Notes: generated from the letters alone by a model not told the origin. A stretch of 64,000 nucleotides of DNA from Perca fluviatilis (GCF_010015445.1 NC_053126.1:10665778-10729777); one strand, 5' to 3'. Shown: positions 1 to 11,802, counted from the first letter of the stretch. Numbers and translations: made by a program.

Positions 1-509
1 CTATCACAACCACCAAGTCTGGCTTCATTAGATCCTCTCTGTTGTCTGTACATTGCTGTTGGTTGACAGGTGTGTGCTACATTCCCCAGACTGTTGCACA
101 AACTGGGCCATTCTTCTCTTAGGACATTGGTAGAGGCTGAGCGAATACAATCTTTTAGTTTTTGTTCTGACAAGCAATAAAGCAGATATGTTTTTTTCAC
201 CTCACATGCAATTCCATCATTGCAAAGAACCTTAAAAGATGAGCAAAATCAAGGGACATTAATGTATCAGTAAGAAACACTGAAGCCCTAATCAGCTGAG
301 GTTGAGGTTAATGTGCTAAGCAGTGCAAACATCTGAGCCTTGGGAAGTGACACTTTCAGGGGAAAATGTAATTTAGGTTGACACAGAGGTTAAACTGTAA
401 TGGAACATGTTTTTACACTCAACAACGCCAATAACTAGCATAACTGGTAATGTATGCAAATAGGAACTGTTTCATTTGCATAGGCACACACCCACCAAAC
501 AAGCTATAG
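1..509. other. non-coding, nothing recognised
   Basis: AT-rich sequence with no credible reading frame, splice-bounded exon or repeat recognised. Confidence 0.5.
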
Positions 510-850
510 CCGCTTTCTGACCGGAGGGATTTTTTTGCAGTTCCTAGAACATAACGTTCCTAGAACCTTTTTTTCCTCGTGTTCCAACTGGACCAATTTG
601 GGGAATATTAAGTTCCTTTGGCCACAGTTCCGTTAACTCTTTCAGCTCCTACTTCAGGGCAGGGTCTTTTCCCTTTTCCGCATAGTGGTGGTTAGATGGC
701 TGTGTTATAATAACAAAAGGTCAGTTCCTATGGCCACTTGGCCAGTGTGAATGCAAAATCCCCCGGTTTTGGGGGAGAGTAGTTAGTAGAACTGATTAGA
801 AGTGGACTGTTCCTATAACTACGTTCCTGTAACTACTTGGTCGGAAAGAG
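510..850. mobile_element. MITE-like repeat with short inverted ends
   Basis: The left end reads CGCTTTCTGACCGG. The right end, in reverse complement, reads CTCTTTCCGACCAA, giving a CTTTCYGACC inverted terminus. The interior has several motifs around TTCCTAGAAC and GTTCCTATAAC that partly pair across the element. This resembles a dispersed fish repeat. No coding capacity. Confidence 0.45.
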
Positions 851-3800
851 ACTTATGTCAAGTTAGCACAATCAACAGAGCTGATAATAGCTTGAGGATT
901 CAGACTATGTAACTTTGGAAAGAAGAAATAACATATTTTTTCTTAGAAATGAATTGTTGAATTCTGTTCAGTATACTCCAAGGTTTTGCTGCCACCTCTG
1001 CCTTACTTGGTCTGGTACGACCAGTATCTTATGGTGGCTAATGTTAGCGAATGCTACAAATCTTTAGATAGAGAAAGTGAAAGGGGAAAGAGTGTGTTCA
1101 GGCCTGCATGTGAGTGTCCCAGACAGACTTATTTTAGTCGGGATGGTTAAAATTGCAGAGTCCTCAGTAAGTCGTGGCTGCTCAAGCTGTGGAGACCTTT
1201 CCTGGTAATGTCCAAACCAGTTCACTTGGACAAGAGAGGCTGGATAATCTCAACTCTCGACTGCATTGTAAAGAACTAAAAGAGAAGCCATTACATTCTT
1301 GAGTTATTACTTGCAGTCACTTGTGCAATTTGTCACTCTCATTATCATAAAATGAGTTAAGAGGACAGCAGTGTATCTCTTACTTAATTCTACTTCTACT
1401 TAATTCTGCAGCTTTAAACACACACAAAACTGCCATGGTATAGTGTTCATTCACGATTACTGCCCTGCATCAGTGCCAGTAAATGCCACAGAGATGGTTT
1501 TATCTCGGCATGTTTTGACTTCCTTTCTCACTGATCCATATGAGTGCGAGCTGTGCTTGCCAACAATCCTATCCTTACACATTTAGACAGACAGGGGGAA
1601 AAAAAGAGCTTCCTCTGAGAGCTTGAGAATACATTAGCTGTGTTGACAAAATATTTTAGTCCTGTGCAGACAGCTATGGAAAGCAAAGGAACAAAGTGTA
1701 CTCAAGTCTCATGACTTAGGACTAGTTCACAAGTACACGGGTTATTTAATAAACAGGGTTTTTCCCTAATACGTTCACACAAGCACCGTTTGAAAAACGA
1801 AAACGCGCAAAAACACATGGAATAGCATGCCAAGCCAACAGGCAGCGATATAACCTTAACCCCAAAGCAATGTTGGCCATTCACGCAAAGAAAAAGAAGA
1901 TGTTGGCCAAGCAGAAGCCTTGAAAAAAAGCTATAACCATAAGGCTACCTGGGTGCAATGACGCATTGATTGCTCCGTAGCGCATCCAGACGCTTCTGTT
2001 CTTCAATATAGTGGAAGAGTAGCTGTACATGTATATGTAAACATAAAAAAGATCAATTTTCAGTTGCCTAAAACGCAGTTTGCATGGGGACAAAAGGCCA
2101 AAACACATCGAAAAAGCTACGTTTCTGACTAGGCCTCAGGTCAGAAGCTGCATGGCCAGTCGTCATCAGGGCCAAGTATTATTCATGAAAGTGTTCAAAG
2201 CACTTTCAGGTATAAGTCAGGTAAATCCAGACTGACACTAAGTAGATCGAAAAGGTGTTTTTTCTCAGCAACAGAGGGGACTTTGTGGTGACGTGTAGAA
2301 GATAAAGATAGAGATAATATGAATGAAGTGGTCACGGACAGAACATTTTATATGAATATATATGTATTCCTCTCAACTCAAGAGCATGTGCAGAATCATA
2401 TTGTTTCCTGTTTGTGTACATGGATATATGTATTTTATATACATTTTCATCTCCATCGCCTCTCAGAGACACCAAAAGATTATATTGTTGCTTTAGCATC
2501 CTCCCTCCCTTTCTCTTTTACTTGAACGCACACAGGAAGTGATGAACAGCCCCCCCCTCTTCCCCCCCCATACCTTGCCCTACTCTCAACTCCCCCACCA
2601 TCATCACCAGTGCCACAGATCTGCAGATTGAACAGCCCTGATTAATCTCCGCTTGACAAGCTGAGTCTGATTCAAGTCGCTTGGACACTGCCGAATACAG
2701 CCAAATTCCTTCCAATTACAGAGGCAAGTTGGGTGGTACAGCGTTATCTTTGTGGACTCCTAGATGGTTTTAATGTTAAACACATTTTCATTCGTATTCA
2801 GAAATAGCAGTGTGATCCCAAACAATAGCCATATTCAAATAATACATGTTTTGAATGGTGGCCACTGTCTAGGCAACAATTGCAACAACAACAAAAAAAA
2901 TCATATTTCTGAATGTAACACACAGCATGTTGTTGTGACTTGCTATAACAGAACAGACCTGATCAAATCATGAAGCAAGTAAAGAGATGTGATCGGGACT
3001 AAATCCAGACACATCAGATGTGAGATCAATCTTTATTTCCAACTGATAAGGCAGAACCCGTGGAGATAAACATTGCATGCTAACCAGGATTATGCAGAGC
3101 TACTTTATAACATTGCTGGTGAGATCTCTGGCCCCACCCTTTAGCTGCAAAGTATCGTGGGGAGCCAGTGGCACGTTTGGGAGTGCCGTGATAGACTGCA
3201 CTGGAAACCAACGTCAGCCTGAAGAAGTGTGGTGAAGGAGGGGACTGCTGGGGATATCTACAGTGAGCAAAAGCAAACTGGATGACAACTCCCACTGTGT
3301 GTGTGTGTGTGCGTGTGTCTGTGTGTGTGTGCATGCGTGCGTGTGTCAGTGTACACAGGAACGCAGTATGTATGAGAAGATAGACCAGACACAAAATGCT
3401 ACATGTATCTACCAGATACCATGAAAAAATGACTCATAAGATTCCTGAAAACACATGTAATCTTGATATACTAGATACGTTACCTTCGCGGAACTTAAGT
3501 TCTAGCTCTGTTTGAATTAGCACAAGACAGTTGGCAGCTGCAGGGTGTATTAGTACAGAGTATATTTGAGTGAATGTAAACTGTTTCTTGTCTGCCTACC
3601 AGCAACAGCTCGTGTGTTCCACATTGGGCGTGTGAGCAACTGTTTAAAGCAACTGTGTCAGTACCCTTGATACTCACTTAAGCTTCAACTGTGAGACCAG
3701 TCAACGCATGTTAACTTTCTCGCTCGCGTGTTCTGCTAGTAGGCAAGACGTGAACGAAGTCCAATTTCTCTGTCGCGCACCTCTAAAACAGAAAGTTTTC

Positions 3801-4870
3801 AATAACAAAAACAAAACGGATAGATTCTTCTGTGCTGTGGTTTAACTTCTCCACTGTCCCCTGTGAGACACAGATAAGCTGTGGTGAAGTCATGTTCAGA
3901 GGAAAGCACAATTCTCTCAAGCTTATCATTGCTCAATCAGCTCCAACACGCTTCCAGAAATAGATGGGGCGAGGGGTTGGACTATAAGGCGAGGGACTGA
4001 AAAGCCATTAACTGTTTTTTTTTCTGCTGAGGAGGGCGACATTACCATAAGGCCATGTCGGCTGGCTGGGACCACAAGCCGAGCTGAGCTCCACCTGTTT
4101 TTATGACAGGCGGAGGGCTGGGGGCTAAGGGGTGCGCTTGGCACCAGATTAGCATCAATAGTGGCACTGGCAATGATTCACACTCACTCTCTCTCTCTCC
4201 CAGTCACATTGCTCCATGCCTTTCCCATTTCCTCTTCTTTTCATCGAGCTTCTGTCTCTTTTTGTTTCTCTGTGCTATTCTGATCCCACGCTCAGCCTCG
4301 TCTTACTTGGATTTTCTTCAAACCGGTATTCTTAGTATCGTACTTTTATGGCATTCAAATCCTCCATATCACACTTCCTCACTCTCTCTTTTGTCTGTAC
4401 CTCCCTTCTTCCTCCCTGCACTGTCCTTCGGTCACACCTGGGGATGTACATAGGGTTGGAAAGTGAATGATTGTATCAGAGAGGCCTATACAGTACACAT
4501 TTATTCTAATACTTATATGCTACTTAAAAATCATAGTATGCCGAACTTTGTGCATGTTAAAATGATGTACTCTGAGTGAAAGATCATGTTCTTGTTTCAT
4601 TAACGAACACCTCATAGTGATCAAATGTAACCAGGTTACTTTATTATGATGAAATACTCACAATTCTGAAAACTCCTAACAGACTACAGTATATTCCAGA
4701 CATAACCTCCCCAACCATGGAAGCTTGGTTATATTTGCAGAAATAGTTTTACTGTAATTTTAGGTTGATAAAAATCTTAGTAACATAATTTAAAAAACAG
4801 TGATGCTCCTTTTCATTTACACCTAGAGGTGCATCACTGGTCTCAACCTTTGTATGTGCTGATTCTAGGG
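851..4870. other. non-coding stretch, nothing recognised except microsatellites
   Basis: Mostly AT-rich sequence with short spurious reading frames only. It holds a C-rich patch (about 2551-2570) and a (GT)n tract (3295-3347). The segment 3930-4150 is GC-richer and free of obvious repeats, so it could be a conserved non-coding element, but nothing in the sequence proves that. Confidence 0.5.
3295..3347. repeat. imperfect (GT)n microsatellite
   Basis: About 53 bp of GT dinucleotides interrupted by GC and CT steps. Confidence 0.85.
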
Positions 4871-5225
4871 CTAGGTACCGAATTTTATACGTTTTAGGTA
4901 CCTACCAAATTGCCTTCAAAGTATCGAGTATCGAAAAATGCCTCGTCATTCAATACCAAATTTCAATACCTAAGGGGTAAATCTTGTCAGCGTCAGGGAG
5001 CCAAAGCACGCAGCACACTTCTACCAAGATCTAATGATGTTTGTGATTGGCTGTCTAACGTTACACGTCGTAGAGACACGCAGGAAAAACTTGATGTTAC
5101 GCTAGACGGGCTAACGCAGTAAAATAAATAAAAAAAGATTGGTGCTGTAATGTGTAATGTTAATTTATTTTTGTTAAAATGGATTTTATAAAATTGGTAT
5201 TCAAAAAAAGTATCATTCAGGAATT
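4871..5225. mobile_element. dispersed fish repeat beginning GGGCTAGGTACCGAA-like
   Basis: It begins near CTAGGGCTAGGTACCG, contains GTATCGAGTATCGAAAAATG and ends near GGTATTCAAAAAAAGTATC. This resembles a dispersed fish non-autonomous DNA repeat starting GGGCTGGGTACCGA. Both ends carry GTATT/GTATC-type motifs. No transposase coding is seen. Recognition is by eye only. Confidence 0.45.
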
Positions 5226-6890
5226 AATTAAAGATCTGATTCTCGCCCTGTTTAGAATAACATAAACTGGGAGTGCTAATGTCAAGCTAGCTTAGAAGGT
5301 CACAGTCCTGAGTTGTACAAAAAAAAACATGAACAAAAATAATGAGCAGACAGATCAGGGGTGTGCAAAAAGTAATAATCCATCAAAGGTATTTTTTTTA
5401 GAACGAACGGTTCCACACCCGGGTGAACACAAACACAGCGTCACAGACAACACACTCCCACCCGTCTCTGTAACACTCACAGTATCAGCAACTGAGTTAA
5501 CCCCACACACAGGCTGAACTTTACACAGCATATCAGGCCCCAATTGTATCAGGGGACACGCAGACTGACACGCGATGATGAGCCGGCCCCAGAGGGACCA
5601 TGATATGCCAGCAGGGTCAGGGTGGTTTGAGTGAGCCTGCACTGATACAGTCCAACAACCTGTCATTACAAGCAACAGCATTGACGCCACAAAAGGTATT
5701 AACTTCCACAGTACAAGCCCAGGCGCTGGTCATCAGGAAAAATCTATTCTTACTCTGATGCAGCAGAGTGAGCTTTTTGGTGAAATTGTACATTCATTAT
5801 TTAAAAAAAAAAAAAAAACTATGATTTACCTTCGGAATTAACAATTTGATTTGGATCCTCAACCCTTAAACAATGTAAGCAGCTACAAATCCAAAGCTGA
5901 AGTGTTACTTTATATGTTCGCATGTCAGAAAACCACATAACTATAAGCAATTTTGGAAAGGCTAATAAAGAACCACTGAAATAACAAGCACAATAAATGA
6001 TTCAGTAGATAGCCTCTTGAGTTGGAACCAGCTCAGACCTGATTTCAGGCCTGACATTGCACCTTTCCAGCCCCAGTATATTACTCTTTGGATGTACATG
6101 CTTGGATCTCATTGCATAAAAAGCATTGCCAGTTATCCATTAACAGGTCACATCCTTGAGGACACTGGGTGAAATGTAACTGACCAGCTTAGCATTCAGC
6201 TACAAACTCGTGGACAATTTCTAGTCCTGTTTTCCAGCATTGCATGATGTATTTTATTATTAAAGTTAATAAGTGACTCTGCTGACTCACTGGAGGGTGA
6301 GAGTGCAGATGAATAGCACCCTGCAGCTGGCAGGGAATCAGTATCTTGCATAAAAGCACTTCGTTTTTTTTCCACTGCAGAGGACATCTGCCTAACCTGT
6401 CACCCACACAGTCTGATGGACTGATGATGCAGAAGTTACTGAAAACTATTTCATTTCCCTACCATGCCACACTAAACATGACCCCATCATACAAATGTCA
6501 GATCTGTATTCTTCTACCTACATGTTTCTGCCCGTCTGCTGTACGGTTTATACCTCCGAAATCGGTTACATGGTTTTGGAGTCGGTTAGCTACAACAGCC
6601 TTGTCATACGTACGAGGCCTTGCTTTAGTTCAGGAGGTTATCACACTCCATATACAGTATCCATGTGTGTAACGACACTTGGACCAAGGGCAACTGTCAA
6701 CACAGCCTGCATGGTGTGAACAAATGTTGCTGAGGGCTTGTGTGGTTCTCTACTAATATATCAATGTTACAGGCAAAGGATATGAAATGTGTCGCCGTAT
6801 GCAATATATCGTCTAATGTAGCAGAATTCTTTTGACCTAACTTAATGTGGGTGAACTTTAAAAACCGTTTGCTGAGGACATACCAATAGT
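5226..6890. other. non-coding stretch, nothing recognised
   Basis: AT-rich with a poly(A) run at 5802-5818. Reading frames of about 110 codons on either strand have no recognisable domains and overlap one another, as expected by chance. Confidence 0.5.
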
Positions 6891-7480
6891 GTACCAAACA
6901 GGTGAACTTCCATTGTGGCATCATACACGCCACTTTCCTAAAGCCAAGTGGCGCGTTATCCGTACGCATTTTGAGCTATCCACGTGTACGTCGACGCTGT
7001 ATACAGAGGAGGTAAATGTACACGCCACTTGCCATGTGGCGCGTTATGGCGAGAACGTGCCATGCTATCGCGAGGAGAACGTCACACGCGTGTACAAACA
7101 AAAAAGGTTGGGTTTAGGGAAAGAACATTGGGGAAGGCTTTAGTAAAAGAAAAAAAAAAAATGACAAAATGACAAAAACACGACGGCTGACAAACGTCAC
7201 ACGCTTAGGAAAACAATAAACGGTTGGTTTTAGGAAAAGAACATTGGAGAAGGCTTAACGCGGACTTCAGTCCTTTCATACTGCTTGCTATGGCTACGCA
7301 ATAGCAACATAATGTAGGTCAATGAATGCCAAACGGCGTGGAAAAACATGCTAAAAAGAGAGTATGAGTCTTGAAAACACGCAAATAATGCCATACGAAT
7401 TGGCCTGGTACTTCAATGGATGTGGGCGTATTTAAGAAAAACCTGATTCTTCTGACCTCAGGACAGAATACTGGATCAGT
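6891..7480. repeat. complex dispersed repeat with internal duplications
   Basis: Two kinds of internal repetition are visible. First, CACGCCACTT followed by AAGTGGCGCGTTAT (6927-6959) recurs as CACGCCACTT followed by ATGTGGCGCGTTAT (7021-7048), and each copy is itself partly palindromic. Second, a 35-bp unit starting GGTTGGGTTTAGGG (about 7107-7141) recurs as GGTTGGTTTTAGGA (about 7223-7257). CpG content is above the local level. It resembles a fish repeat family with GGTTTAGG units. No coding capacity. Confidence 0.55.
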
Positions 7481-7578
7481 CCCGACATGTTAGAAAACCC
7501 TAAAAGAACCTCCTTTCAAACCTGTATCAACCACAAAAGCCAATGACAAACTGAACCAGTGTAATTATTTTCAAGCTT

Positions 7579-7584
7579 TTTAAT
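7579..7584 (-). terminator. candidate distal poly(A) signal ATTAAA of tob1
   Basis: Minus-strand ATTAAA lies about 920 bp past the tob1 stop codon. It is the second most common animal hexamer. The proximal canonical AATAAA at 8131-8136 is the alternative; both may be used. Confidence 0.4.
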
Positions 7585-8130
7585 ACAAACTTAATAAACT
7601 ATCAGTCCCTCTTAACATGTAAGACACTGACTCCAAATACTTTGTTATACCGTTTGTTTTATCAAGTATTGCACAATGTAGGTACAAAATTAATATACGA
7701 TTACATTTTGTCCATAATATAGCAAAAATCTTTAAACTCTTAACAGAAAATACAACTCTTATGTTTTTCAAAAAAGCAAATATTCTTAAATCCCACCACT
7801 ACGGAATATTCTGTACACAATCTTTAGAATAGTCAATGTTTTTTTTTTTTTTTTTTTTTAAAGATGGATTCATTTTATAATTTCAATAAAAAAAGAAAAC
7901 AAAGTTGCTGCAGCCATCACAGATCACTGGAGTAGTAAAAAGATATAAATGCAATACCATGTAGTAGAAACAATAGATACTCTGATATTTTACAAACTCT
8001 GTTCCAAATTAAATTATACAATTAGAAAAAAGACCAGGAAATCCCACTTATTTAGGCCAATTCCTTGAAAAAAATTGGCGGTGTCCAGTTATGCTTAAAT
8101 ACTGAAAGAGGCCATGACTTGTGGTGGTAT

Positions 8131-8136
8131 TTTATT
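8131..8136 (-). terminator. candidate proximal poly(A) signal AATAAA of tob1
   Basis: Canonical hexamer on the minus strand about 370 bp past the tob1 stop codon, embedded in an A/T-rich stretch (T-rich on the plus strand), which lowers certainty. Confidence 0.35.
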
Positions 8137-8505
8137 TTTTTTTGTCTTTTTTTTATATCTTAAAACAGTCACATAAAAAAAATAATTTGTGCTTGGTTGG
8201 CAAAAGAAATGACAATGATGCATGTAGAAGTTTAGGTAACCAAGCTTGGACATCTTGTACTAAAGGTATAACTCAATGGGGCAAAGGAATTCACCCTCGG
8301 GCTCATGCTCTTAGACTCGTAACATAGATCTTACAGCTGACATGTCACTTTCTCCTTTTATCCATGACATTCTTTTCTCGTTTACGCTTTTTTTTTTTTT
8401 TTTCCCTCTTTTTCAAAATGTGCATTTGTGTTTGTTTCCCCCCTATCACATTATCTCTGGTCATTTCTGTGAGAAGTAGTAGCTTAAGTAGTACCTTTAT
8501 GTGTA

Positions 8506-9540
8506 CTAGTTGGCCATAACTGGCTGGAATTGCTGGTTAGAATACTGCATGTTGTTCAAGCTGAAATTCAAGCCATCCATAAGGGACTTGTCGTTAAGGC
8601 CACCATAGGCCGCAAACATGTCGAAGGCATTGCTGTACTGCAGCGGGCTGAGGCTGAGCGAGCTGTCCCCAGGGAAGAGAGCACTCTGGCTGCCCTGGCC
8701 CTGAAGGCTGGGGAACACAAACTCCTTGGCATTGGGGGACAGGGCTGAGGGCTTCTGGTGCTGCTGCTGCTGCTGCTGCTGCTGTACTCCGAGCCCCAAC
8801 CCGTACAGAGAGTGCATGGAGGTGGAGATGGCTTTCTGTTTCAGGAGACTGTTCACATTCAGGCCCAGGTTGGTGGGAGAGGTACGCGCCGCCTTGTTCC
8901 CAGCAGTACTTCCGCCATTGTTGTTGCGTCCACTGCTCTTCATTTTAGTGGAGCCAAACTTGGTGGCGGCGAAGGTGGCTGTTGTGAAGGTTAAAGGCTG
9001 CGTGGAGCGGGGCATAAAGGTGGGGCTGACCGCTGCCGAGTGGCCGAAAGGAGGAGAGGGTGAGGTGGAGCCCGGAGAGGCGCCGTTCACAGGCTCATTG
9101 ATGGGCATGAAGACCTGTGCGTCAGGATTGAAACTGTTCTTGATCTCCTTGTCCAGATCCAGCCCTCCACCACTAGCTCCGCTTTCATTGCTGTCATCGA
9201 CATACAATACTTTGACGGGCCCTTTCTCCCCGATCTGATAGGACACCTCAAAGGGGTCAATCCACACGCTGAGGTCCTGGGGAAGGTTGTTGCGGACATC
9301 CTCAATGTCCAGCCCGCTCTCTTTGGCTGCCTTCTCCACCACAGGGTCCACCTTCTCCCCCACGTGGATACATCTGAATCCTGAGCCCTTGTATGGCTTG
9401 TCCGGGTACCAGTGTCCCTCATATTTCTGCTTCAGCTGCCGCTCCAGCTCCTCGCCGAAAATGTTAACCCGCCGCCTTGGCAGCTTGTTATACAGGTACG
9501 AGATGATGAAGTTGAGAGCTACTTGGATTTCAAGCTGCAT
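8506..9540 (-). CDS. tob1: Tob1, BTG/TOB family anti-proliferative protein and mRNA deadenylation adaptor
   Basis: This is an intact single-exon reading frame of 344 residues; human TOB1 is 345. The BTG domain covers about residues 1-115, with box A around [17 protein letters not shown] (40-56) and box B around [20 protein letters not shown] (86-105). PAM2 motifs lie at 135-147 ([12 protein letters not shown] core) and 267-278 ([11 protein letters not shown] core). From the known family, the BTG domain binds the CAF1/CNOT7 deadenylase and the PAM2 motifs bind the MLLE domain of cytoplasmic poly(A)-binding protein, so the protein recruits CCR4-NOT to mRNA and restrains proliferation. Ser-Pro sites at 160, 162 and 172 match the ERK sites of mammalian TOB1. 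An eight-glutamine run is at 253-260 and the C-terminus QQFQPVMAN is conserved. The start [11 protein letters not shown] is the family start, and no upstream ATG occurs in 9541-9738. Tob2 usually begins MHLEIKVALNF and differs in the RRRVNIF region, so this is Tob1. Whether it is the tob1a or tob1b copy cannot be told. Confidence 0.97.
   Translation of the reverse strand: MQLEIQVALNFIISYLYNKLPRRRVNIFGEELERQLKQKYEGHWYPDKPYKGSGFRCIHVGEKVDPVVEKAAKESGLDIEDVRNNLPQDLSVWIDPFEVSYQIGEKGPVKVLYVDDSNESGASGGGLDLDKEIKNSFNPDAQVFMPINEPVNGASPGSTSPSPPFGHSAAVSPTFMPRSTQPLTFTTATFAATKFGSTKMKSSGRNNNGGSTAGNKAARTSPTNLGLNVNSLLKQKAISTSMHSLYGLGLGVQQQQQQQQHQKPSALSPNAKEFVFPSLQGQGSQSALFPGDSSLSLSPLQYSNAFDMFAAYGGLNDKSLMDGLNFSLNNMQYSNQQFQPVMAN
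8761..8784 (-). repeat. (CAG)8 coding repeat in tob1 (polyglutamine 253-260)
   Basis: The plus strand reads as uninterrupted CTG triplets, giving pure CAG codons on the coding strand with no CAA interruption. Glutamine runs of variable length sit at this place in vertebrate Tob1, just before the second PAM2 motif. Confidence 0.85.
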
Positions 9541-9738
9541 AGCTAACTGCCGATGTTTACCAGGTGCGTGAAGATTAGGTGTGTCTGACCTTGAATGTGT
9601 CCACTGGGTCTGCTTTGTTTATCCGTGGTTGGTAACACAGATGCTCTCCAGGCAGGATGGCGAAAGCAACCAGTAATTGGATAAAAAGTGCTGGTTTTGT
9701 AGAAGTGATGTCTTTCCACAGGCTGTGATAATTTTATC
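9541..9738 (-). other. tob1: tob1 5' UTR part of the coding exon
   Basis: Minus-strand leader between a good 3' splice site and the tob1 ATG. The acceptor is TTTCTTCTCTACC then CTGTTGCAG, with the exon starting at 9738. The leader contains no ATG, so ribosomes would reach the annotated start first if splicing is as proposed. The start context has G at -3 and C at +4. Confidence 0.6.
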
Positions 9739-11031
9739 CTGCAACAGTTGGTAGAGAAGAAATCACCAATTAATCATTCATTTCAAAACATTTTCACATA
9801 CATTCACAAATAAATACCAATAAGACTTGTATATATGTTAAATATATACAAGACCGATCAGTTCAGCCTCTTTTGGCTACTTGAGACCACGACTGCAGAC
9901 TTTATAAGGGGAGTGCAAGTAAGGGTCCTTTAATTATTGACCGTCTGTCTAAAGTACTAGTGCATGTTGCAGTTTTGACTGCTGTGAGCTCAAATATCAC
10001 AAGTCGAATGTCACTCAACAGTCAACCAAAGCGGAATTGTACAGCAATACTCCGATAGGAGAAAATGTGCAGCTATTGCAGAAATATTAACAGAGCAAAA
10101 TACAAGCTGTATTTTATATAGCACACATAGTGTTTATGTAAATGGCAACTATTGGGTATTGAGAACACTAACCTCGCACTAATTCTCGGGAATCCTGTTA
10201 CATAATATGATACTGGATAGCCTCCATGCAGCAGGGGACAGGGAAACTAATGCGGGGCTGTTGCTTTTAATCAAAGAAAACTGTCAACTTAACTCAGGAA
10301 ATCCCTCCTGGAGGACAAGTTAGCAAAGAAATGATTTAGGTGCATCTCAAAAGCCTACATGTCGTGTCAGTGGGGCTGGCTGGTGCGAAGTTGGAGAGCT
10401 TCCTACATTAAAAACAATGTCGAAATGAGACTTAACGCACTATGGCTACACCCATATGTTTGGCAATTTTACACAGAAAAGACGAAATAGCCTACTTGAA
10501 TGTTACAACATGGAACAAGTTGGATACAATGTAAATGTCACAAACCAAATAGGATGTGCTGCAATAATCCTTGCAAATGAGATGAGATAAATTGAGGGAT
10601 ACAGAGTGAATGGGTCGAGGCTCTTTAAATACCTAAAAGTTGATTAATGGATTTATCCAATTGAGGAAATAAAAAGTGCACAGGGAGAACTGAAACATCT
10701 ATCGCCTCCCTCATGAAACTGCCCTCGAATACAGTAGCCAGCCACTGTTGCGAAATGGCTACAGGTCTCTTGATTCATCCTATCGGTTTAGTTAAGTTAA
10801 TAGAAATTTTGTTGCAATTTCACAGAATTGGCAACACTATAATGTTAGCCATTACAGCCTGTACTGACAATAATGACAATGAATAGATACAATAAACTAC
10901 ATAATGGTAGACTAGTCTAAATACAGAAGCACATCAGACGCATTTCGAGTCTCTGAGGGGATATTAATGTCTTTATTTTTTTTTTACCCGAGATGACAAA
11001 AAAGGACATAGTATCACAGTTTTATCACACA

Positions 11032-11066
<35 letters not shown>

Positions 11067-11234
11067 TCTCTGTCTCACACACACCCCTCCCTAACTTCGT
11101 GGACTGACGCAGCAAATCAGCTCAATAAGTATGGATACAGCTACAGCACGTCAGCAAGCAAAATTAAGACAATAATATCAAATAGGCTAGCATACATCAC
11201 AAGTAACAGCAAGAAATCATCTGAAAATACTTAC
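9739..11234 (-). other. tob1: inferred tob1 5' UTR intron
   Basis: The proposed intron runs from a perfect GTAAGT donor (plus ACTTAC at 11229-11234) to the polypyrimidine-CAG acceptor at 9739. Mammalian TOB1 also has a leader exon separate from its single coding exon. The intron is about 1.5 kb, AT-rich, and holds a (CA)n tract at 11033-11064. No other feature was recognised in it. The donor follows a run of A residues, so a different exon 1 end is possible. Confidence 0.5.
11033..11064. repeat. (CA)n microsatellite in the tob1 leader intron
   Basis: About 32 bp of nearly pure CA dinucleotides followed by further CA-rich sequence to 11086. Confidence 0.9.
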
Positions 11235-11495
11235 TTTTTTGTAAAAAAAAAAAAAAAGTCTCAGTAGTTCTGAAGTACCGTAAGTTAGTGCAAATAGAAA
11301 AAAAAAGTATAAATACTTTCTTCACATAGAATATATTATCAACGTTACAAAAAAGTATTCCAGTACATGTACATTTCGGAGGATTGGCGTTTGCTTCGGT
11401 TTCTCTTTTTAAGATTATTTAGAGTTTTTTTGTTTTTCCTCTTTCAGCAGGCTTGCAGAGTAGCTCCCGCCTCTCCGGGAGTTTTGCTACTTCGT
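11235..11495 (-). other. tob1: inferred tob1 leader exon 1
   Basis: Placed between a start site about 30 bp downstream of the TATA motif and the GTAAGT donor. It is about 260 bp and non-coding. It contains ATG triplets in the transcript sense (plus CAT near 11319 and in the 11365-11373 region), so short upstream reading frames are possible if the exon extends this far. This is an inference from signals only. Confidence 0.4.
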
Positions 11496-11520
11496 CCACC
11501 CTCCTGATACAGCGTTGCCT

Positions 11521-11530
11521 GTATTTATAG
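11521..11530 (-). promoter_or_regulatory. TATA box of tob1
   Basis: The minus strand reads CTATAAATAC within a GC-richer island. Transcription would start near 11490-11500, about 2 kb from the tob1 ATG across the inferred intron. Two CCAAT motifs and a GC box lie just upstream in the correct orientation, which supports a real promoter. Confidence 0.65.
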
Positions 11531-11601
11531 CTTTCCTCCGCCATGGGCACGAGGTAGGCGGTGATGCGGTTTCAGAGGTCAAAACAATACGACGGGCTGC
11601 G

Positions 11602-11659
11602 ATTGGTCCAAAGTAGGAGTCCCGCCCTCAGAGTGGCGCCTGAGTCGTTCGCTGATTGG
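11602..11659 (-). promoter_or_regulatory. two CCAAT boxes and a GC box upstream of tob1
   Basis: Minus-strand CCAAT motifs are at 11606-11602 and 11659-11655, about 75 and 130 bp upstream of the TATA motif. A GC box (plus CCCGCCC, 11621-11627) lies between them. The spacing is typical for NF-Y and Sp1 sites in vertebrate promoters. Actual binding is inferred. Confidence 0.55.
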
Positions 11660-11802
11660 CTTATCTGGAATGTCAATCTGTGACATATGATTCTGTGAAA
11701 TGGGAGGGACGCCTGTGATGAGCGCTTGCGTCAGAGATAACCTAGGTCTGTGCTGACAGCTAAAGCTAAAAAAAAAAGTAATTATTGTAAAGACAGAAAC
11801 GG

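Larger units (their letters stand above)
7560..8505 (-). other. tob1: tob1 3' UTR (inferred extent)
   Basis: AT-rich sequence follows the tob1 stop codon on the minus strand. Two polyadenylation signals are visible. A proximal AATAAA (plus-strand TTTATT at 8131-8136) would give a UTR of about 0.4 kb. A distal ATTAAA (plus TTTAAT at 7579-7584) would give one of about 0.95 kb, closer to what I recall for vertebrate TOB1 messages. Long A tracts in the transcript sense occur at 7839-7859 and 8389-8403. No reading frame of note is present. The end point is inferred; RNA evidence would settle it. Confidence 0.6.

Noticed and set aside
8726..9238. 170-codon plus-strand frame with poly-Cys
   Set aside because: It is the antisense shadow of tob1; the Cys run comes from reading the CAG/CTG tract on the other strand.
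9087..9422. 111-codon minus-strand frame overlapping tob1
   Set aside because: Alternative frame within the tob1 coding exon, without recognisable domains.
8506..9540. Assignment to tob2
   Set aside because: The start MQLEIQ, the RRRVNIF region, the [14 protein letters not shown] block and the QFQPVMAN end follow Tob1.
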